From Pictodentalium vernedei (Eukaryota > Mollusca > Scaphopoda > Dentaliida > Dentaliidae): a stretch of DNA of 64,000 nucleotides. Under the pieces are notes generated by a model. It made no database searches, was not told the DNA's origin, and saw nothing but the letters and a program-made list of their open reading frames with translations. The stretch's first letter is position 1. Each line of letters opens with the position of its first letter. The position numbers and the translations under genes were made by a program. The stretch is taken from positions 394,532,674 to 394,596,673 of the forward strand of contig CM062289.1 of the NCBI GenBank assembly GCA_031216915.1. The letters run 5' to 3'. This document shows, piece by piece, positions 1 to 11,208 of the stretch.

Positions 1-1359
1 AAATAGCAAAGGTAATACCAATCTTTAAAGGGGGTAATAATTCCCGCGAGCTAGGTAACTACAGACCGATTAGCTTATTACCAGCTTTTTCCAAAATTCT
101 GGAGAAAATAATGAACCAGAGACTCTTTAATTTTCTGAATGATTTTAATATTCTGTACGAACATCAGTACGGCTTTTGCAAAAACACTCCACTTTCCATC
201 CCATCATGCACCTTTTGCAGCATGTTGCTGAATGTAACGATAAGCCAACAAAAGACTCTACTCTTGCCGTCTTCATAGATTTGTCCAAGGCATTTGATTC
301 GATCAGCCATGAAATATTACTTAGTAAACTGGAATTTTACGGAATAAGAGGGATAAGTAAAATTTGGTTCCAAAGTTATTTATCGGATAGAGAACAATTT
401 GTGGAGTATAAGTAGAACCGATCTCCAAACCGACATGTAACTTGTGGGGTCCCCCAGGGGTCTGTGTTGGGACCTATTTCTTCTTACTTTACGTCAATGA
501 TATGAGATACTCCAGTGTGCTCAACTTACTGTCCTTTGCTGATGACACAACCCCGTTTACAGCTGGACATGACCTGAATACACTGGAGACTAATGTGAAT
601 ACTGAACTCAATAAAATATTCGACTGGTGTTGTTGTAACAAACTCCAGGTAAACGCCAATAAGTGTAAGTACATCATGCTTCACCCACCAAACAGTCCGC
701 ACAAATCTGATTTGCTAAACATCTTTCTTAACGATACCAAGCTCTCACCCGTTGGTAACTCCCAACAAGATAAAGTGGTTAAGTTCTTAGGAGTATACCT
801 TGAAGAAAATCTCAACTTTAAGTACCACACTTCCTCAATATGTTCCAAGATGTCAAGCAAAGTTTATTGTCTGAACAAAGTAAAAAACGTGCTTCCCAAG
901 AAATCATTGAAATTATTGTACTATACCTTAGTTCATAGTCACTTGCTATATGCAATCCAAATCTGGGGCCACGGGTCATCTAACAGTAAAATAAATTCTC
1001 TGCAAAAACGCGCTATGCGAGTAATTAGTTGTAAGAAGTTCAATAGCCACACTGATCCCCTATTCAAGGCCAATAACATCTTGAAATTTAACGATCTCTA
1101 TAAATTGAACGTTTCCTTATTTATGCATGATTGGAAGAATGATAATTTACCGGATTCTTTCAAAACATTTTTCGATATACATTCTTCAGCTGGAAGTCGA
1201 ACAAGACAAGTTGGCATGATACAGTCGCACAAAGCTAGAACCCAATTCTCTGCTAACCTGCCAAAACGTAGTTTCCAAAAATTTGGAATGAAATTGATAC
1301 CAACTTACGGGCCCTCCCCAGGCACGTCTTCAAGAAACAGTTTGTTAATAAATGTATAG
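1..1359 (+). mobile_element. LINE reverse-transcriptase fragment, Jockey/CR1-like group, decayed
   Basis: This is the 3' half of a non-LTR retrotransposon ORF2, cut by the window start. Reading along the plus strand, the fingers region carries GNYRPISLLP near 52-85. The palm has FIDLSKAFD at about 271-300, GVPQGS near 446-463 and the catalytic FADD at about 535-546. A thumb-like segment with KFLGVYLEENLNF near 782 and QKRAMRVI near 1000 follows. These motifs identify reverse transcriptase that copies the element's RNA into the genome by target-primed reverse transcription. The frame changes near 174-185, a stop interrupts it at about 413, and it shifts again near 470, so it cannot make an active enzyme. 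No endonuclease part is present. Group placement rests on motif wording only and is moderate. Confidence 0.85.
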
Positions 1360-1464
1360 AAAGCAACTCCTCACATGTTATCTGTTCGTATCATATGTGC
1401 CCAGACTGTAGACCTAACGCTCAATGACACATGCGCGCTTCAATACTTCCCGGTGGGACCCAAG

Positions 1465-1469
<5 letters not shown>

Positions 1470-1499
<30 letters not shown>
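1470..1499. repeat. (GA)n microsatellite
   Basis: An uninterrupted run of about 14 GA dinucleotides lies just downstream of the LINE fragment. Open frames crossing it are a by-product of the repeat. Confidence 0.95.
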
Positions 1500-1501
<2 letters not shown>

Positions 1502-2139
1502 TGCATTGGAATGATGGATGCGGGAAGGGCGAGGCCAGTTCCACTTCGAAACAGATACTTCCACCTCCCCTCGCTCTTTTCCCGATTTGAAGTGCTTCTG
1601 CTCAAGGCGCCGTTTGTTTTGGGTCGCCAAGGAAAAGGAAACCGCTTGCCGCAAGTCTCCATCTGTCTGACCACAATTGGGATTTCACCTGCTATCTCGT
1701 CCAACCGACCTCGAATTAACCACGTTTAATGTGTTTTGACCCTTCACCAAAACCGATTAACTTTGAATATTATCTCGCCATTCTATAGAAACGCTTAGCC
1801 CTCACTGGAACTAACTCGTGGAGCCAGTTTCAGTGGGGGGCTTGAGTATTGTTCCGTCAGCAGGAAATGATTTGATTGGCTCCTTGCTCGAAGTGGCAGG
1901 CAAAACTGGCTAGCGTCACTCACAAAATTCGGTATTCAAATTTTATCATACTTCTTGGGTTTTTATATTGGAAGCGTAGCTTATGGCCCCTCAATTGGAG
2001 TGAGCTCGTGGAACTTGTTCTGGTGGGGGAGGGGGAGGGGGTCGTGGGCTGTGCTTTTGAGGCGAGAAATGAAACTGTTTGGTTATTCGATATTCGATAA
2101 TTTATTTTGCCGGTGTCATCTTCTATCTGCGTTGGGCGG
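1500..2139. other. Stretch without recognised gene
   Basis: I see no gene here. Around 1975-2012 there is a worn piece resembling the core of family A hairpins (GCTTATGGCCCCTC followed by a GAGCTCGT motif), but no ends can be defined. Confidence 0.5.
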
Positions 2140-2262
2140 GGATTTAATTTAAATTTAATTTAACTTAACTTAATTTGACTTAATTTAATTCAATTTAATT
2201 TGAGTTATTTCAACATAATTTAATCTTATTTAATTTAACCTAATTTAATTTAACTCACAGAA
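2140..2262. repeat. Degenerate TTAAT/TTAAC-rich tandem repeat
   Basis: About 120 bp are built almost only from A and T, in repeated units like AATTTAACTTAATTT. The many TTAA sites make this an ideal target for TTAA-specific transposons, yet none sits inside it. Confidence 0.8.
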
Positions 2263-2379
2263 TAACCATAACATAAAATGTCTGCACATGTTGTGTAATC
2301 TTTCAATCAGGATGGTTGGAGGGCCAAATACAGATTCGAGGTCTTTCTTTCTTTCATCAGTTATTCTACTGTTGAGCCA

Positions 2380-2607
2380 TAGGCAGTGGTAATTGTAGAC
2401 ATAATCCAGTCTACTCCATGACAGTATAGTTTTATTTACATATTTCCCGGGGACGACAGGAAGACAGCCAATGTGGATATGTTGTCTCCTAACAATGTAC
2501 CACTATACCTTGTAATGAAAATCTTTCTGTACAAATCTAACATGTGAATATGGTATATTGCTGAATAAACTTCATTCATTCATTCATTCATTCATTCATT
2601 CATTCAG
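2380..2607 (+). mobile_element. LINE-like 3' tail with (ATTC)n
   Basis: Sequence ending in TTGCTGAATAAACTTC runs directly into about nine ATTC units (2572-2606). Short direct repeats at the 3' end are typical of CR1/L2/Jockey-group LINEs. It may be the 3' UTR of the LINE upstream or of a relative. Only the tail structure supports this. Confidence 0.5.
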
Positions 2608-2627
2608 AATGAGTGTATTCACCCTTT

Positions 2628-2876
2628 TTAACCCTTTAACCAACGTAACGGCCAAAACCGACCAGCGCTGTTTACAAAAATCGCCAATTAATTTTCATTA
2701 TTTTTTTCATTTTTTGTCTTAAAAACATAGGTTATGGCCATCTTTGGAACGAGCTCGACGAGCTCGCTCCAAAGAGGGGTTATAGCCTATGTTTTTGAGA
2801 CAAAAAATGAAAAAATGAGTTATTCAAGAATTTTGTTTGCAAGTGTCGTCTGCTTTTCATGTTAGGTAAAGTGTTG
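2628..2876 (+). mobile_element. Family A TTAA hairpin MITE, copy A1
   Basis: The element starts TTAACCCTTTAACCAACGTA and ends GTTAGGTAAAGTG TTGA. Inside are long inverted arms (TTTTTTGTCT..AAAACATAGG) meeting at a GAGCTCGACGAGCTC centre. It codes for nothing. The TTAA flank and CCC end fit piggyBac-type mobilisation (inference). The 3' flank has drifted from TTAA to TTGA. Confidence 0.85.
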
Positions 2877-2968
2877 ACACCTTTCGTGCTGCTGGTAGAT
2901 ATTCCCACACAGGACAGAAAATCTCTTGCGTCTACAAGAAGAATAATCTGGGCACTTATAACCAAATT

Positions 2969-2984
2969 CCCCCCCCCCCCCCCC
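2969..2984. repeat. Poly(C) tract
   Basis: A run of about 16 C, one of many long G:C homopolymers in this window (also 3407-3419, 3718-3738, 12888-12906, 17201-17215, 17238-17251, 22560-22573, 28765-28779). Confidence 0.95.
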
Positions 2985-3523
2985 TGTAAATTGTATCATT
3001 TATGTCCCAGACGCCCCATCGCATAATCACCGGAAAGTCTGTAACCCAACACCCCATGAGAGACAATAATTAATAAATGAAATGACTCAAACACCGCTTT
3101 AGTTGAAAGGACTATAAAAAAATTTATTCAACCATTTTTAACTGAATCAATGAACACAGTAAAATTTATAAACGGATAATTAAACAAAAGTATACGGATA
3201 TATGCAATACAAAGGTGGCGGATTAAAGCGCCATATAACAAAATCGAATTGAAATACAGGCCTATTATAGGCAACATGCCCAACAAGTATGCAATACGAA
3301 GATGACTAATTGAAATGCTTAACGTAAGTTAAGGGTAGCAAGATTAAAGGACACTGCACCTGTAAACAAATTGCTGCGGAAATTAAGATTGGGCTGGGAA
3401 GGGTGGGGGGGGGGGGGGGATAAACTTTGTTGACACGATTGATCGGAACGTCTTGTTTCTTGGAAGGCGAAAACAAAAATGGATGGAAATTTACTTCTGG
3501 AACGCTGTGATGTCCTAACTTAC

Positions 3524-3623
3524 CAAATTCTGATTGGATGAAATCCAAGAGATTACGTAACTCGCTGCACCGGTGCACCACGGGAACGTCCGCAAACAGC
3601 CGAACAGACTTCATGTTATTCAT
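3524..3623 (-). CDS. Candidate first exon of an unknown host gene
   Basis: From an ATG at 3623 the minus strand reads MNNMKSVRLFADVPVVHRC and on through a helix-like LLDFIQSEF, 33 codons in all. It then meets a near-perfect splice donor, G|GTAAGTTAGG, with the exon's last base at 3524 and phase 1. The amino-acid mix looks like protein rather than repeat. Beyond the donor the frame stays open but turns into a poly-proline stretch made by a G:C tract, which supports the intron reading. I do not recognise the protein and see no second exon. A second ATG at 3614 is an alternative start. Confidence 0.3.
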
Positions 3624-3867
3624 GGTTGCTAAATATATCACTTCCTTTGTTCCCCAAACAAGGAGGGGTAAATAATAAGCCGTTCACGAACGTCCCCGGA
3701 CAAACCCGAGTGCAGCCCCCCCCCCCCCCCCCCCCCCCGTAAAATCCATGCGAGGTGTGTAAGTACCGTTGCAAATGAAAATAACTACTAATAATTAGGG
3801 AGAAAAATTGTGTCGTCTGTGGGCACAAAACATCTATCACTGCATCTTTCGTTCAATGGTTTCTTAA

Positions 3868-3951
3868 ATTAAATTGTTTTGAATTTCTATCAAAATCTAG
3901 TCATGGCTGCTTCACAGGAAAATACTTTAAGGGTTAAGCGGGTTAAGAGTT
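3868..3951 (+). mobile_element. Family N fragment (half hairpin)
   Basis: The piece TCTAGTCATGGCTGCTT and the end GGTTAAGAGTTAAC match the better copy at 62011-62118. Only one arm is present here. Confidence 0.45.
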
Positions 3952-4110
3952 AACTCCAGATTAATTTGCTTGAAATGAGAGCGCACAGTTATATCACCCC
4001 CCACACACACTCGATAACAAAACCGTTAATTATCACCCGTGGTCCATATATGTGGCCTTGAAGTGTTGCAATACAATAAACACTCTCTCCAGATGATGTC
4101 CAGGGATCGT

Positions 4111-5630
4111 GTGGCTCATTAGTAGTATGTCATGCGATTTTTTACCCTCGTCAGCAGGACCTCGGAAGTGTTAATGTGGTAGTACACGTTGTGTCACAAT
4201 GTGTACACATTACGGGTAGCACATAGGCACATCTTGGATGTGCCGATATCTGCTTATGTGATAATGCACAATGTTCTAAAATCGTGACACAATGTGTACT
4301 AGCACATTCCACCAAACACCAGTCCTACATTCCATGGAATCCCTTTCGGACTATCCTTCTAGAATCTCTTTTTCATCGCATGTGCCTTTGTGCTGCATGC
4401 GATGTCTACACATTGTGACACAATGTGTACTAACACATAAGCACATCTCGGTACGATCAGTTTCTTTTTTGTAAGGTGCCCTAGCTAGCACTAGGTCTAG
4501 GCATTTTATAGCCTGACACAGACTTAGATGAACGGGGTGATCTGATTGAGTCTAGATTTGGTCAAAGACAGATGTCAAGACGGAATCGGGGGTAGCTACC
4601 AAGCTTGTAGTTATGCTACAAGTCAGAAGTAATGGTACTAGACTGCAAGGTTGGTAGAACACCATACTAAAGGTGAATAAAATAGTATTGGATCACACGA
4701 CAGATGGTGATGTCTATGGACAAGTGTGGCCTTGGAGCTATGAAGGTGATGGATGATCTGGAAGCTCTATATGCACCAGGAGTCAGTAGAAACTGCATAG
4801 GAGCCATAACTATCTTCAGATATATATCCCGCAAAGTGTATCCTATAAAAGGTATCCTCAAACGGTATCCTCAAATGATACATTACCATGTCATAAGTAT
4901 CATCAAATACCCGTATGTGCATATGTGATTGTACACTAGCACATAAACAAATTTAGGGAAGTCAGAATACTTAGTCTAAAGCAAATAGAACTCATAACAT
5001 AACCAGAATAGGTCTAGGAATGGAATAAGCTATAGTAAGACCAGGATAAACAGAAACAACGAGGAGTCTGAAAGAATCCGAACTAGTAAAACTTGTCGGG
5101 TCTATTTGAGTAAATTTACGAAATATTCAAGGATTCTGCCGGAATCCAAACCAGAAAACTACTCTTTTATAAAGGAACACGCATTATAGCACTACATGCT
5201 ACTCTTATAAACCCAAAATTGGCCTTTGCCAAGTCCGTTTAAGTGGTTTTGGGTGTTTTGGGGGGGGGGGGATTTGGAGAGATTGTCGGGTTGTTTGTGG
5301 TAATTAGATTGCTCCCATTCAATCGAATATACCCTCCGAACATACCATTTTCCTTTAAGGTGGTTTTGGGTAACATATCAATCATGTGTTACCATAGAAA
5401 GCAAGATGGAGGCCACGTTAATACAAAATGGACGAGGAAACACGTATTACCCTAACACGCGCCGTGCATGCACACTAACACAACGTATCACTATGGCAAT
5501 TACGTGGCCGCTCGTGTGCGTTACCATGACAACAAAACATGGCGGCGCTGGGTGGCGTGACATGACGTCACTTCCGAGGTCCTGCTGATAATGGTCGAAA
5601 ACCACATGACATACTACTCTCATTGGTTAG
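4111..5630. mobile_element. 1.5-kb element with ~60-bp terminal inverted repeats
   Basis: The left end (4111-4170) and the right end (5571-5628, reverse complement) both contain AGTAGTATGTCATG and CAGCAGGACCTCGGAAGTG in the same order. The interior has several copies of ACACAATGTGTAC and AGCACATA, and no transposase frame, so it is non-autonomous. Just inside the right end lies TGACGTCACTTCCG, a CRE plus ETS-like site next to CAAAACATGGCGGCG. That could be captured promoter sequence or coincidence. No target duplication could be fixed. Confidence 0.7.
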
Positions 5631-5754
5631 AGAAGGGCTTAAAATTCATGCGAGAATCAGAATCGATTCCCGCAAATGATTCTCGAAAAGCAACCAATGA
5701 GCATTAACTTTGATTCTCACAAAACTTCATCTGATTCTCTTTATAGGTTCTACA

Positions 5755-6315
5755 AGCGTCCTTAAATTAATTTAAAACTTGGCACATATATTAACTTTTG
5801 CCGAGTTATTATCCCTTTTCGTTGTTGAATATTTTTGAAAGCGTCTGTGGACACGGTTTGTTCGGACTTTTTCTCTGTCATTTCTGAGTCAACCTCTTTA
5901 AAACCTTGCACACAATTTAACCACTATGGAAACCTATGTGCCCATGATTTTGAGACTGATCGGCCACGTAATTGCTTAGATATTTCCCTTTTTGGCTTAC
6001 AAGTTGCTGTCAGTGGGTACAACTTTTAGTCGGTATTCTTTCATTTTCCAGTCATCTTTTTAAAACTTATCACAGACATTAAACTGTATGGAAACGTAAA
6101 CACCTACGATTTCGAGATGAGCCATGCCCATTATGGCATAGTTAGTGCACTTTTTGACATTTTGTCTTGCAACCTTCATCATTTTGTATATGTCTATTCG
6201 GTCATGTTGTTAAAAAGCGCCACAACGATTAACCAGAATGGGAACCTGCACATCCGTGCTTCTGAGATGACCAGACTAATGTTGACAGAGTTATTGCCCT
6301 CTTTGACTTGATGTA
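5755..6315. repeat. Degenerate tandem repeat, ~125-160 bp units
   Basis: Four related blocks each carry a version of TTAAAACTTRSCACA..TTAAMC, at about 5773, 5899, 6060 and 6210. They are separated by GAGTTATTGCCCT-like text. The units are old and have diverged strongly. The period resembles that of the other arrays in the window. Confidence 0.55.
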
Positions 6316-6318
6316 CAT

Positions 6319-6372
6319 CGTCCCCTGAGTTCCAATGTGTTCTATGTGCCTACTGACTGCCTACTGGGGACG
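6319..6372. mobile_element. Family D palindrome, one arm (D1)
   Basis: It carries the arm TCCCCTGAGTTCCAATGTGT shared with D2 (8696-8763) and D3 (31111-31190). The matching second arm is missing. Confidence 0.55.
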
Positions 6373-6479
6373 ACATGTATTTTAAAAACTACTTAATGTG
6401 GAATGTATGATTATTTGGGACAGGCACCGCCAGGTATTTTGTAGAATTACTTTCGTACAACGAAAGCAATTCTTTCAAA

Positions 6480-7450
6480 CAATAAAAAGTACATACTCTT
6501 GGGCACTTGAGTAGAAAATTTTGATAGAATCTTACAAACCATATTTTTTGCACTTAGTATGTCATAAGATTATCAAAAAAAAACGTGTTTGGCATTTTTG
6601 GCGGCTATCTAAGTATAAAGGACGCCATTTTGAAATTTGACATCGGAAAATCATATTTTTCTCAATATTTCACATTTCTTTTCCATATTCCTTTGTACTA
6701 TCTATGTTTTTTTTCAATTCCATATGTTAATTATGTTATATCACATGGGTAGGATATAATTTAAGATGGTTGTCAAATTCAAAATGCCCGCCAAATTCAA
6801 GATGGCGACCATCATTTGATATCGGAAAATCATATTTTGCTCAATGTTTCACATTTGTTTTCCATAGTCCAGCGGCCGTTTTCCGACCCAGAAGCATGAT
6901 ACGTCATAACTTCATTAAGTCGGATAGCTGCAGAGTGAATGTGTGAAGTAGACCAATTAATATTTTCAACGTGCAGCCGCACGGCTGCACGTTGAAAATA
7001 TTAATTGGCCTACCCCCAAATAATGAATGTGGACTCTTCCAATTGCTGCCATTGAACTGAAATGGCAGATACCATCAAGGTTCAAAGGGTTCAGTTTGGA
7101 AGTTTCTTGGCATATTCTTCTACTTAGTATATATTTAAAACTATTACACAAAAATGATTGCTGTTCTGGGTGGTCATCTTAGTATAGTAGCAGCCATTGA
7201 AATTTGACATCCAAAAATCATATCTTTTGACATCTGCATAAATTTCACAATATGTTTTCATATATATTACTTTGCCAAAAGGTATGTTTTAAATATCATG
7301 TCAAATCTGTTGTGCCAAATGGATGAAAGACGTTTTCAAAATGGCTGCCAGTTCAAACTGATAGCATAATTAATGTTGCTATAATGTCACTATAAGCATA
7401 TAAAGTATATGGCTGTGTAATAATACAACCAATAAATCGTCTTCCGGTTC
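6480..7450. repeat. Diffuse direct repeats around GCCATTTT motifs
   Basis: Phrases such as GACATCGGAAAATCATATTTT, CACATTTSTTTTCCATA and TCAAGATGGCGACC recur two or three times. The GCCATTTT/AAGATGGCG words resemble YY1 sites, but AT-rich repeats produce such words easily. No gene is seen. Confidence 0.4.
6952..7010. repeat. Near-perfect 59-bp palindrome
   Basis: Two 27-nt arms (CAATTAATATTTTCAACGTG and its complement) meet at a 2-nt loop within GCAGCCGCACGGCTGC. It is probably the core of a short foldback element. Its ends are not clear. Confidence 0.85.
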
Positions 7451-7649
7451 AGATTCAAATCCTTAATCACAGTCATGTGATATCGGTGCAATGTTGCTGC
7501 ATCTTTCATAGTTTGATTCACACATACAAAGTTCAGTGCAGTTCACATTGCTCTGTCTGCATGTTCAATGGACGTGAAATTCTGCAATGGAGATGTGCTC
7601 GTCTTGTATATTCATTAATTGCACCTTGTGTTGGGGGAAGTTTCGCAGT

Positions 7650-8617
7650 GCCCGATTACCCTTCAGTACCGGGAGTGAGACCAACGTGTCTTCTTTGCCT
7701 GTGTGTATGTGGTCTTCTTTGCACCGTACAAATGACAGACAAACTCCTCGCACCGTTTCAATTCCATTTCTCTGGGTTCGTCGTCTATACCTAATGCAGA
7801 GAGTGCACAGATAACATTGGTATTTGCTGAAAGAAAGGTATTCCACCATGCCTTTTTGCTCTTTCCGTGAATGTGACCTGTAGTGTCGCAACCACTCATA
7901 GTGTGCAATCCTCTTAACCCTTTACCCAACGTAACGGCCAAAACCGGCCAGCGCTTTTCTCAAAAATCGCCAATAAATTTTCATTATATTTTCATTTTTT
8001 GTCTCAAAAACATAGGTTATGACCCCTCGTTGGAACGAGCTCGTCGAGCTCGTTCCAACGAGGGGTCATAACCTATGTTTTTGAGACAAAAAATGAAAAA
8101 AATTAGTTATTCAAGAATTTTTTTTGCAAGTGTCGTCTGCTTTTCATGTTAGGTAAAGGGTTAACGCTGTGACTTTGCTCTCCGAAGTGCATTGTAAATG
8201 GGCTGTAGTCTTACAATGTGGCATCTTTCACCAGTTCCCATAATTACTGCTGCTTCTACAACCAAATACGACTGCGTTGATACTGCCAGAACCAGCACAT
8301 CTGTATCTGAAGAATATATATAGACATTCAAACCAGATCCATGAATCTCAGTACCATAAAGGATAAAAAGAGTATCTGCATTGAGTGCTTTGAAGCTCGA
8401 CAAATTCTGTTGCATGCCGAGTTGACAGGACGCCCAGGCGTATTACTGCAGGAACTGGTGAACTGCAATGTTCTGTCACCTTTTGTGCAAGGTACAGTGT
8501 TAATTGGTCAATCGCCTTAGTACTGCTGGGGAAAGTGGCAAAGTCCTTTATGGGAGTTGCATCCTCTACTTTTCCTAGTTGCATCCTCCAGGGAAGACTG
8601 AATGCTGTAGTCATCAA
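7650..8617 (-). pseudogene. Broken gene of a multicopy invertebrate family, split by MITE A2
   Basis: Minus-strand frames on both sides of MITE A2 belong together. The upstream side (8617-8165) contains IYSSDTDVLVLAV near 8320-8280 and GTGERCHIVRLQPIYNAL. The downstream side (7913-7650) contains LHTMSGCDTTGHIHGK near 7900-7858 and CEEFVCHLYG. From memory, proteins with DTDVLVL followed by a GCDTT box are repeated many times in cnidarian, mollusc and amphioxus genomes and have no assigned function. The first box recalls a metal-binding nuclease core, which is an inference. The copy is broken and also interrupted by the transposon. Whether the family is a host gene or carried by a mobile element is not settled here. 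Confidence 0.6.
7914..8164 (+). mobile_element. Family A MITE, copy A2, inside the broken gene
   Basis: This 251-bp copy runs from TTAA (7914-7917) to TTAA (8161-8164), with ends CCCTTTACCCAACGTAACGG and TAGGTAAAGGG. The hairpin arms are almost perfect and meet at GAGCTCGTCGAGCTC. Coding text of the interrupted gene resumes on each side, which shows this is an insertion. Confidence 0.95.
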
Positions 8618-8695
8618 CTATAGCATATGTGCAGCTGTACACTCGTGAGTTCCTTCTATTGCTTGTTCAAACTGTTTAGACAGTTCATTACAGTT

Positions 8696-8763
8696 CGTCC
8701 CCCGAGTTCCAGTGTGTTATATGTGCCAGTAGGCACATAGAATACATTGGAACTCAAGGGACG
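8696..8763. mobile_element. Family D palindrome, copy D2
   Basis: Arms GTCCCCCGAGTTCCAGTGTG and its complement flank a GCCAGTAGGC centre. The same arms occur in D3. The wider limits are unknown. Confidence 0.7.
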
Positions 8764-9337
8764 AGTTCTTGATGACTGATTTGAAGACCACTAGTTCCTG
8801 GACAACTGCCATTGCAGCAAACGGAATAAGGTCTGGTAGGAATCTGTGCATTCATGTTCCCGGATACAGGATTGGATGCTAGTCCTGCTAAAAGCTCTAA
8901 CTGGTGCATGAGTTGTGCTTTGCCTTGTTACGGGTGTCGTCTGCCATCACTTATCATTAACTGCAATAATAATAATAAATGAAGATTTCGGACATGTTTT
9001 GTGTTTCTTATTGTACTAAAGAAGTATATTGAGATGGGGTTTAAGTTCGTGCTGGCGGTCACCGACACCCTGTCGGAAAATTGTGCCTCTCGTCTCATTA
9101 TGTCGGAAAATTTCAATATCCCAGCTTCGTGTCTTAGAGAATGGTTTAAATCAGCTTCATAAGGCTAACAAATAAGTGTTTTGATTCTCAGGCAATCCCT
9201 CATTGAATTTGAACCCCCTCATTGGTTATTTTTATTGCCTTTCAAAGTCTTCCAATATTAGTACAAACTCAGGGAGACCCGAAACTTTTTACATTTTTTG
9301 ATTGATGCATATTTATTTAGTTGCGTCTCCAATATGT

Positions 9338-9402
9338 TTACCTTGTTACAATTTATGGGAGAGTGCCTATAGGCACTCTCCCTTAAGTTGTAACAAGGCA
9401 AA
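9338..9402. mobile_element. Family E palindromic core, copy E1
   Basis: Arms CCTTGTTACAATTTATGGGA and complement meet at GTGCCTATAGGCAC. This is the core of the TTAA-flanked family E; the outer parts are not recognisable here. Confidence 0.75.
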
Positions 9403-9654
9403 TCCCCATAGATGAAATACTTTTACTTCAAAGATAATATGAAGAGCATCGAAAGAATATGTAGCCTTTGAATTGCAGTACCTACAGCTTGTTTTTAGAG
9501 GAATGTTTTATTTTTCAAATTGAAAATGAATTTATTTGTATAATTATGCACTTTCTATACTTCTGTGTGTAGAAAGACAGCTGAAATCCTCTCCATGTTT
9601 GCTCACCTTTTGCAAAAGGAAAATAAAAAATAAAAATAAAACCCTCCTTCCCTC

Positions 9655-9672
9655 CCTCCCTCCCTCCCTCGC
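9655..9672. repeat. (CCCT)n microsatellite
   Basis: Five to six CCCT/TCCC units. Confidence 0.85.
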
Positions 9673-10034
9673 TGATTTGTACAAAGAATGCCTGAGAATC
9701 AATTAATTTATTTTGTGTGGCCTAATCAAATGCTTTTAATTTAAAATAGAATATGTTTTCATTTTTGGAATTCTCTTTAAAAACACTCCACAATCCAGTA
9801 TAACTATTTCTATTAGTTCCTAGAAGTCTGCACCATTTGTAATATTTTACCAACTCATCCTGTTCATTTTAACAACCCCTATCAGTGTATATATGTTCAT
9901 GTAGTGTGTGATATGGCAGAATATCAACTAATCCTGTGCAATGCCTGTGGTTAGCAAGTGAATGTTAGCCTACCAACTTACTCTCCAGTACTTCACAGGG
10001 TTATTCACACTTTTCAAGTTTTTATTAAATAAGA

Positions 10035-10421
10035 TTATTTATTTATTTAATTATTTATTTATTTATTTATTGGTGTTTAAGGTCACATAGTTATGCACAA
10101 TGGCTTATCGTGACCGTGACAGTTTTACGGGTGGAGGACGCCGGAGTACCATGAGAGAACCACCGAGCATCGACGAGCAACTGTCAGCTCCTCAACATTC
10201 TAACTCTGTTCAAGCTCCGCTCAAGCAGGGTTACAGCGGTTGAAGACATGTGCACCATCGACGTGCAGTACGCCTTAGTACACGGCGTCATCGTGCCCCC
10301 ATGTAGCAACCAGGATAAAGTGCCTTGCTCAAGAACACAACGCGGTCGTCCCGGACGGGGATCGAACTCAGGACCTCTAGCATAAAAGTCCAACAGTCCA
10401 CCAATGAGCCACCGCGCTCCA
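10035..10421 (-). mobile_element. SINE S1, tRNA-like head II, intact target duplication
   Basis: On the minus strand it starts with a tRNA-like head (GGTGGCTCATTGGTGGACTG, then a B-box-like GAGTTCGATCC). The shared body follows, and it ends ACCTTAAACACCAATAAATA. A 12-bp duplication, TATTAAATAAGA, flanks it at 10023-10034 and 10422-10433. That is the mark of target-primed insertion by LINE machinery. Confidence 0.93.
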
Positions 10422-10528
10422 TATTAAATAAGAACATCTCTATTTTATGCGACAAATCCAGTGCATTGCACATCCTACGTGAGTGTATAGTTTTCATGTA
10501 GTGTGTGATATGGCAGTTACCATTTTTT

Positions 10529-10590
10529 ATAACCAGAAAGTGTGACTAACCCTGTGCATTGCACTGGGTTAGTCACACTTTCTGGTTATA
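10529..10590. repeat. Perfect hairpin inside K1
   Basis: Arms ATAACCAGAAAGTGTGACTA and complement meet at CCTGTGCATTGCACTGGG. The same motif recurs near 51785, 60690 and 60835. Confidence 0.85.
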
Positions 10591-10690
10591 AACGTTTCAT
10601 TATTAACTGAGTAACTAATCATGTGCACTGCACAGCTTGAGTGCAAAGTTCACCTTTTGCAACTCTTCCCCAACGTACTGACCAAAACAG

Positions 10691-11020
10691 GGGGTGCGGT
10701 GGCTCAGATGGCAGAGGTGCAGGCTGCAAGCCGAGAGATCCTCGGTTCGAATCCCATCTGCGGCAACCGCGTTGTGTCCATGGGCAAGACACTTCACCCC
10801 CATTGCCCACATGGGCGTACGGTAAGGTTGTGTACTAAGGCGTACTGTACGTCGATGGTGCACCTGTCTTCAACCAATATGTTGGGGAGCTGACAGTTGC
10901 GCGCCGCTGCTCGGTGGTTCTCTCCGGGTACTCCGGCTTCATCCACCTGTAAAACTGTCGTGGTTATGATTAGCCATTGTGCAGAAATATGTGACCTTAA
11001 ACACCAGTAAATATATAAAT
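10691..11020 (+). mobile_element. SINE S2, tRNA-like head I
   Basis: Head with A box TGGCTCAGATGG and B box GGTTCGAATCC, then the shared body, ending ACACCAGTAAATATATAAAT. A short CCAAAAC duplication flanks it. It sits in K1, splitting text that reads on as CCAAAACCAGTCAGTAAT. Confidence 0.9.
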
Positions 11021-11208
11021 AGCCAAAACCAGTCAGTAATATTCTGAAAAATCATTTAAACTCAGCTTATGACTCCTCTTTGGAATGGACTGCGGAATTT
11101 TTTTTTTAGTGAATTCCAGAAATGAAAACATATTCTATTTTCAACTTTAATAGCTTGTTTTTAGTCAAAAGAAACATGCTGATCAAACACTATATTTTAA
11201 CGATGTAC

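Larger units (their letters stand above)
9743..11141. mobile_element. Element K, copy K1, with two SINEs inside
   Basis: A 31-bp inverted repeat bounds it: AAAATAGAATATGTTTTCAT at 9743 and its complement ending at 11141, with one mismatch over 31 bp. The interior holds several TAACCCTGTGCATTGCAC motifs and one perfect hairpin (10529-10590). SINEs S1 and S2 are nested inside. A second copy (K2) lies at 50284-52356 and a reversed partial one at about 60620-61480. No protein is encoded. Confidence 0.7.

Noticed and set aside
1414-1729. Frames across the (GA)n repeat
   Set aside because: Generated by the dinucleotide repeat; no motif.
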